DNA of 64,000 nucleotides. It comes from Ampullaceana balthica (Eukaryota > Mollusca > Gastropoda > Lymnaeidae). Both the position numbers and the translations under genes were made by a program. Positions 60,568-64,000 of this stretch are shown piece after piece; positions within the stretch are counted from its first letter, which is position 1; each line of letters begins with the position of its first letter. Location of the stretch: positions 806,001 through 870,000 of the forward strand of contig CALYLW010000069.1 in the NCBI GenBank assembly GCA_944989445.1. Reading direction: 5' to 3'. The notes below the pieces were generated by a model. It was not told the origin of the DNA, searched no databases, and saw only the letters and a list, made by a program, of their open reading frames with translations.

Positions 60568-60809
60568 TCAGGCTTAACTAATCAAATTCACTTATTTTCT
60601 TACTCGTCATTTGTGAACCATAATCATTTTAGCCGAACGCCTAAAAAGCGCCCGCCAACGTTTTTATTCTAATATGATCATAGTGCTTATTTTAAATTTA
60701 AAATTTTTAAAATTTATTTGCTTCTTTTTAGCCCGCTTATAAAAACGTGGTTTTTAAACATTTTTTTTTACTTCTATTTATTTTATTTTTTTTAGTCTAA
60801 GTGTATGCT
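60568..60809. other. AT-rich spacer
   Basis: No feature seen. Confidence 0.4.
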
Positions 60810-61205
60810 ATGGTGAGTTTTGAAGCATTGATTATATTCAAATATAATACGCATTGCCCGACAAACATTTACAGACAGGAAATGACTGATCTCCCCTTGA
60901 TGTTAAACATGGTTTTTGTGGTCGGGGTTGGTGTGAACTCTGCACGTGAATGTAATGTAAAAAAGGGCAGACGGATAATACATATGCTTATATATAGATA
61001 AACTAAAAAGTTCAATAATTTAATAATGGTACATTCGATCGATCTGAAATTTTAATACAATGCATTGTCATCCAAGATCTATCTGTGGTAAAATTTAAAG
61101 ATCTCTAGGTCCATCAGAAGTGGTTTAATTTTAGGTTGGCAGATTTGAAAAATTGTGGACAGACAAACCAACAAACAGGAACGAAAGTGAGTTAATAAAA
61201 CGTGG
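60810..61205. mobile_element. element R, divergent partial copy
   Basis: It shares AAACATTTACAGACAG, TATAGATAAACTAAAAA, TACATTCGATCGATCTGAAA and ATACAATGCATTGT with the copies at 56349-57904. The end is GAGTTAATAAAAC and the inverted ends are not intact. Confidence 0.6.
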
Positions 61206-61231
61206 TAAAAAATAGCACGAGTCCTACTGTT

Positions 61232-61440
61232 GTAGAGATGGCGAACCTATGGCACGCTTGCCACAGTGGGCACGCAGGGCCTCATCAGTCGGCACGTGAC
61301 TAAAATATTACTTCCTTAAACCAGCTAAGCCAAACCATTTTCGGGTTGCATTTGCATGTTTTCACTTTGCAAAAAAATAAGTGGGGTTTATTTTGAATTT
61401 TGGGCACACGACCAAAAAAAAAGGTTCAACGCCATTGCCT
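61232..61440. mobile_element. probable worn MITE with GGCGAACC/GGTTCAACGCC ends
   Basis: The left part AGAGATGGCGAACCTATGGC and the right part AGGTTCAACGCCATTGCC are imperfect inverses. CGGCACGTG and GGGCACACG words lie inside. No clean target duplication is visible. Its style resembles the neighbouring hAT-type MITE. Confidence 0.4.
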
Positions 61441-61445
61441 TAGCA

Positions 61446-61654
61446 CAGGGGTCTCCAAACTTTTCTGCCGGAGGGCCACATTAACTATCAAACAGCAGTT
61501 TGGGGGCCGACTACTAACCCACAACTACTAATTTTTGTGGTAAACTACAGGTAAAAATAGTATCTTTTTTTTTAGAATAAAAGGTCCCCAGGGGCCGGAT
61601 GAGAGGGCCTCGCGGGCCGCATCTGGCTCGCGGGCCGTAGTTTGGAGACCCCTG
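61446..61654. mobile_element. hAT-type MITE, 209 bp
   Basis: Ends are CAGGGGTCTCCAAACTTTT and the inverse TAGTTTGGAGACCCCTG. The flanking 8-mers (CCTTAGCA and TTCTAGCA) agree at five positions, including the last five, consistent with an aged 8-bp duplication. The interior has GGGCCGC and GGCCACA words typical of such elements. Confidence 0.82.
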
Positions 61655-61662
61655 TTCTAGCA

Positions 61663-62960
61663 CATGGCAAGTTATGTGAGAACTTGCCTTAGAATAAATA
61701 AAGTCGTTATCATAAACTCGAGATGTCAACACTGATGATACTTCTAGCGTCGAGACGAGAACATCGACTAATCGGCGCGCCAAGTTCAAAAGGCCACGAG
61801 GGCTAACTCCTGGTCACCACGAGTCATTTCTCCTCCCTCAATCAACCCCCGGGGACAGGGCGAGTGTGTTAATTCCAAGCACCACCACAGTGAAGACAAA
61901 GTTATCGGAAAGTTGGCTCACGCCATCGCTCTGCTAGTTGCCTCCCCTTGAGGTGAGCGTCGTCACATCTTCTGTCAGCTAAGTCCAGTGTGACGTGGCA
62001 ATGATAAAGTCTTCTTTAATGTCTGCGAAGATTGAAAGTGAATGGATTTTTGGATTTCTTCTTCAGCCAAATTACGCCCACTTCTCAGCCCACACTTACA
62101 TCCGCCCCTTCTCCAACATCTGCCTTCCATATGATATACATGGTTTAGTAAGAGACCGCTAAAAGCAATACATAAAAATACCCCACCCAAATCTTGTAAT
62201 TTTTTTTCTTCAAATTTGTTCTTTGTTATTACTACAGATGTAATATATTTGAAATGAATAACTCTACTGACGTAATTTCGGTGTAATAAAGATCATTACA
62301 GATACATGTCTATGAAAGAAACCTCCTTGATGTACTGTTTTAGAGAACTTCGTAGTTTGCTTAATTCAAAGATAACCTGATTTTGTTTTGGTTCTAGAGG
62401 GAAGAAGTTGGTGTATGGCTGGAGCAATGAGAGACTTTAATACTAAATTAATACAAACACTTATCTTGATTCTTTCGGTAGACGTTTATTAAAGAATATG
62501 TGTAATATAGTAATTGTTGTTAAAGTATTAGTAATATTTAAGAAAAACTTTAAGAAATACATTTAAAAACCAAAAACTTCATTGATTTGCTATGATGGCT
62601 TGTCAAGAAAACAAATGTTTATTTATTGTATTAGCTCTATTTTTTTTTCTTTTTGTGAGTTATAAATGGCATAGATCTACCGGTATTTATCATTTTATTT
62701 ATTATAATTTAATAATATCATAAATTTACTAATGCATTTGATAAAATAAATGTCAGACTGGATTATGAATTAGCGTACATGAAACAAAAAGTATATAATG
62801 ATTAACATTATTTAATTATTTTTAGCTTACGTTTTTTATTGTTGTAGTCGTTCACACGGTTCTATTCTACATACGTTGCAACCTTAGTTAGTCATTAAAG
62901 TAAAGAGGTTCTATCTCACTTTCTAACCAACCTCCATATTTCTTTATCTACGTCTTTTCT
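61663..62960. other. intergenic or intronic sequence
   Basis: A G+C-richer block (61700-62170) is followed by AT-rich DNA. No gene recognised. Confidence 0.4.
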
Positions 62961-63125
<165 letters not shown>

Positions 63126-63309
63126 ATGCCTTTGTTAAATGAAAACATTGAGGTTTCAGTTCCCATGATATAATTGGAAACAGAATGTGTTTTCAAGAAA
63201 TTAAAATATCAATAATGTTTCTCTGTTATTTAAAAATTGAAGTTAGTAGGTCGAACGCACGTTTTAATCTCTTCAAATGAATTAATTACACCACTCTTTG
63301 TTGCCATGA

Positions 63310-63740
63310 CTACGTCTGCTTCACGTTGTAAGCGGTTATTTATGGCCTGACGGATTAGCCACGCCACAACAACTTAGCCTCGCCTGTAGTTTAACCTTTA
63401 ACTGCATTCAAAGCCGCCCAACAACAAAGAAAGTGTGAAAGTGGCCAGGTAAGCTGCCGGGATATAAGCAGAGCTTCTTGTGATCTTTGACACCCGATAC
63501 CGAACAGACCGATACGTCCCCCCGTGCGCCATTTTGTGCTTGGCTCCACAAAGCAGTTAGGGATCTCGACAAGAACTCTACGCCATTTGTGGAGATCAGA
63601 CCTTTACAGACGATCGGAGTATCGGCCTGCTCGATACCGCTACCTACAAGCTTGGGACATCGGACTCCGGCATTTCCTGTTTATAAGCGTATTCGATTTC
63701 AATTATAGGTTCGGATAGATAAATAAAGTTATATAACGAT
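63310..63740 (+). promoter_or_regulatory. promoter-like or LTR-like stretch
   Basis: A G+C-richer unique block contains a TATA-type word in GGGATATAAGCAGAGC (about 63459) and, about 260 bp later, AATAAAG (63722). That layout (TATA, transcribed segment, polyadenylation word) is what an LTR has, but no TG...CA ends, primer-binding site or second LTR can be seen. Two overlapping short frames have no recognised product. Could equally be a host promoter and first exon. Confidence 0.2.
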
Positions 63741-64000
63741 CCTATATGGAAGTAAATATATTCTGTCTGCAATGGCTGACAAAACAAGTTTTCGTTATAT
63801 TTTAGAGTCGAAGCAGTGTGCAATACGAGAGTGAAGAAATTCTAGAAATCGTACAAGTTTCGGTAGTTCACCTGATGAGAGCAGCTGTTGGGCGTTCTTA
63901 ATTTTTTTGTCTAAATTAAAGAAGAGATCGGTGTTTCTAGTAGCTCAAGCTATACACAGAGCCCTGGAAAGTGTGCACCGGACACTGCAGGGGTCGGAAA
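63741..64000. other. unique sequence to the window edge
   Basis: No feature recognised. Confidence 0.4.

Noticed and set aside
60178..60672. Met-Ala-Pro-His repeat protein
   Set aside because: Both strands are equally open because the unit is 12 bp. The pattern follows the DNA repeat.

Overview
This looks like animal nuclear DNA, probably from a lophotrochozoan and most likely a mollusc. The sequence is AT-rich and intron/intergene-like, with no bacterial-style operons. It carries hAT-type transposon remnants, LINE tails, a tRNA-derived SINE, many short inverted-repeat elements and an unusually heavy load of minisatellites. The organism assignment is an inference from these traits and from one homeobox exon; nothing in the window names a species.

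Only one host protein-coding feature can be supported with confidence. It is the terminal exon of an Emx/empty spiracles-like homeobox gene on the minus strand (55008-55220). It opens at a 3' splice site inside the homeodomain (residue 45 onward: VKVWFQNRRTKHKR), continues as an acidic tail and stops at TAA. I found no matching upstream homeodomain exon in the 8.8 kb to the right edge, so the preceding intron is probably long. The end of this exon is itself part of a 111-bp tandem repeat (54612-55051). The last ~13 codons, the stop codon and the start of the 3' UTR are repeated about four times, and each repeat has a perfect TGACGTCA (CRE-type) palindrome.

Layout from left to right. 0-5 kb: CA-rich microsatellite, a LINE 3' end (1203-1550) and a complete-ended but decayed hAT transposon (2146-4728) inserted in a 34-bp repeat. 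5-9.6 kb: non-repetitive sequence with G+C-rich islands. 9.6-13.7 kb: 48-bp and 42-bp minisatellites. 14-22 kb: a copy of a ~490-bp inverted-repeat element (here called element R), a hAT-type MITE and unique sequence. 23.2-24.4 kb: a frameshifted transposase-like gene. 24.4-27.2 kb: a decayed LINE RNase H region running into adjoining 15-bp and 34-bp arrays. 28-30.7 kb: a cluster of MITEs, a LINE tail and a SINE. 32.8-44.2 kb: six further arrays, including a 3.6-kb array of 77 copies of a 47-bp unit. 44-54 kb: mostly AT-rich unique sequence with one MITE and a 19-bp array. 54.4-55.2 kb: the Emx-like exon and its repeated 3' end. 56.3-57.9 kb: three tandem copies of element R. 58-60.1 kb: a G+C-rich island. 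60-64 kb: a 12-bp array, a fourth locus of element R, two MITEs, a long CT run and a promoter-like stretch.

My best reading is a gene desert downstream of an Emx-like developmental regulator. The G+C-rich unique islands (notably 35.9-37.7 and 58.1-60.1 kb) are candidates for conserved cis-regulatory DNA, but only a cross-species alignment could show that. Roughly a fifth of the window is tandem repeat by my count. Many long open frames here are only the consequence of repeat units whose length is a multiple of three, and I have not called them genes.
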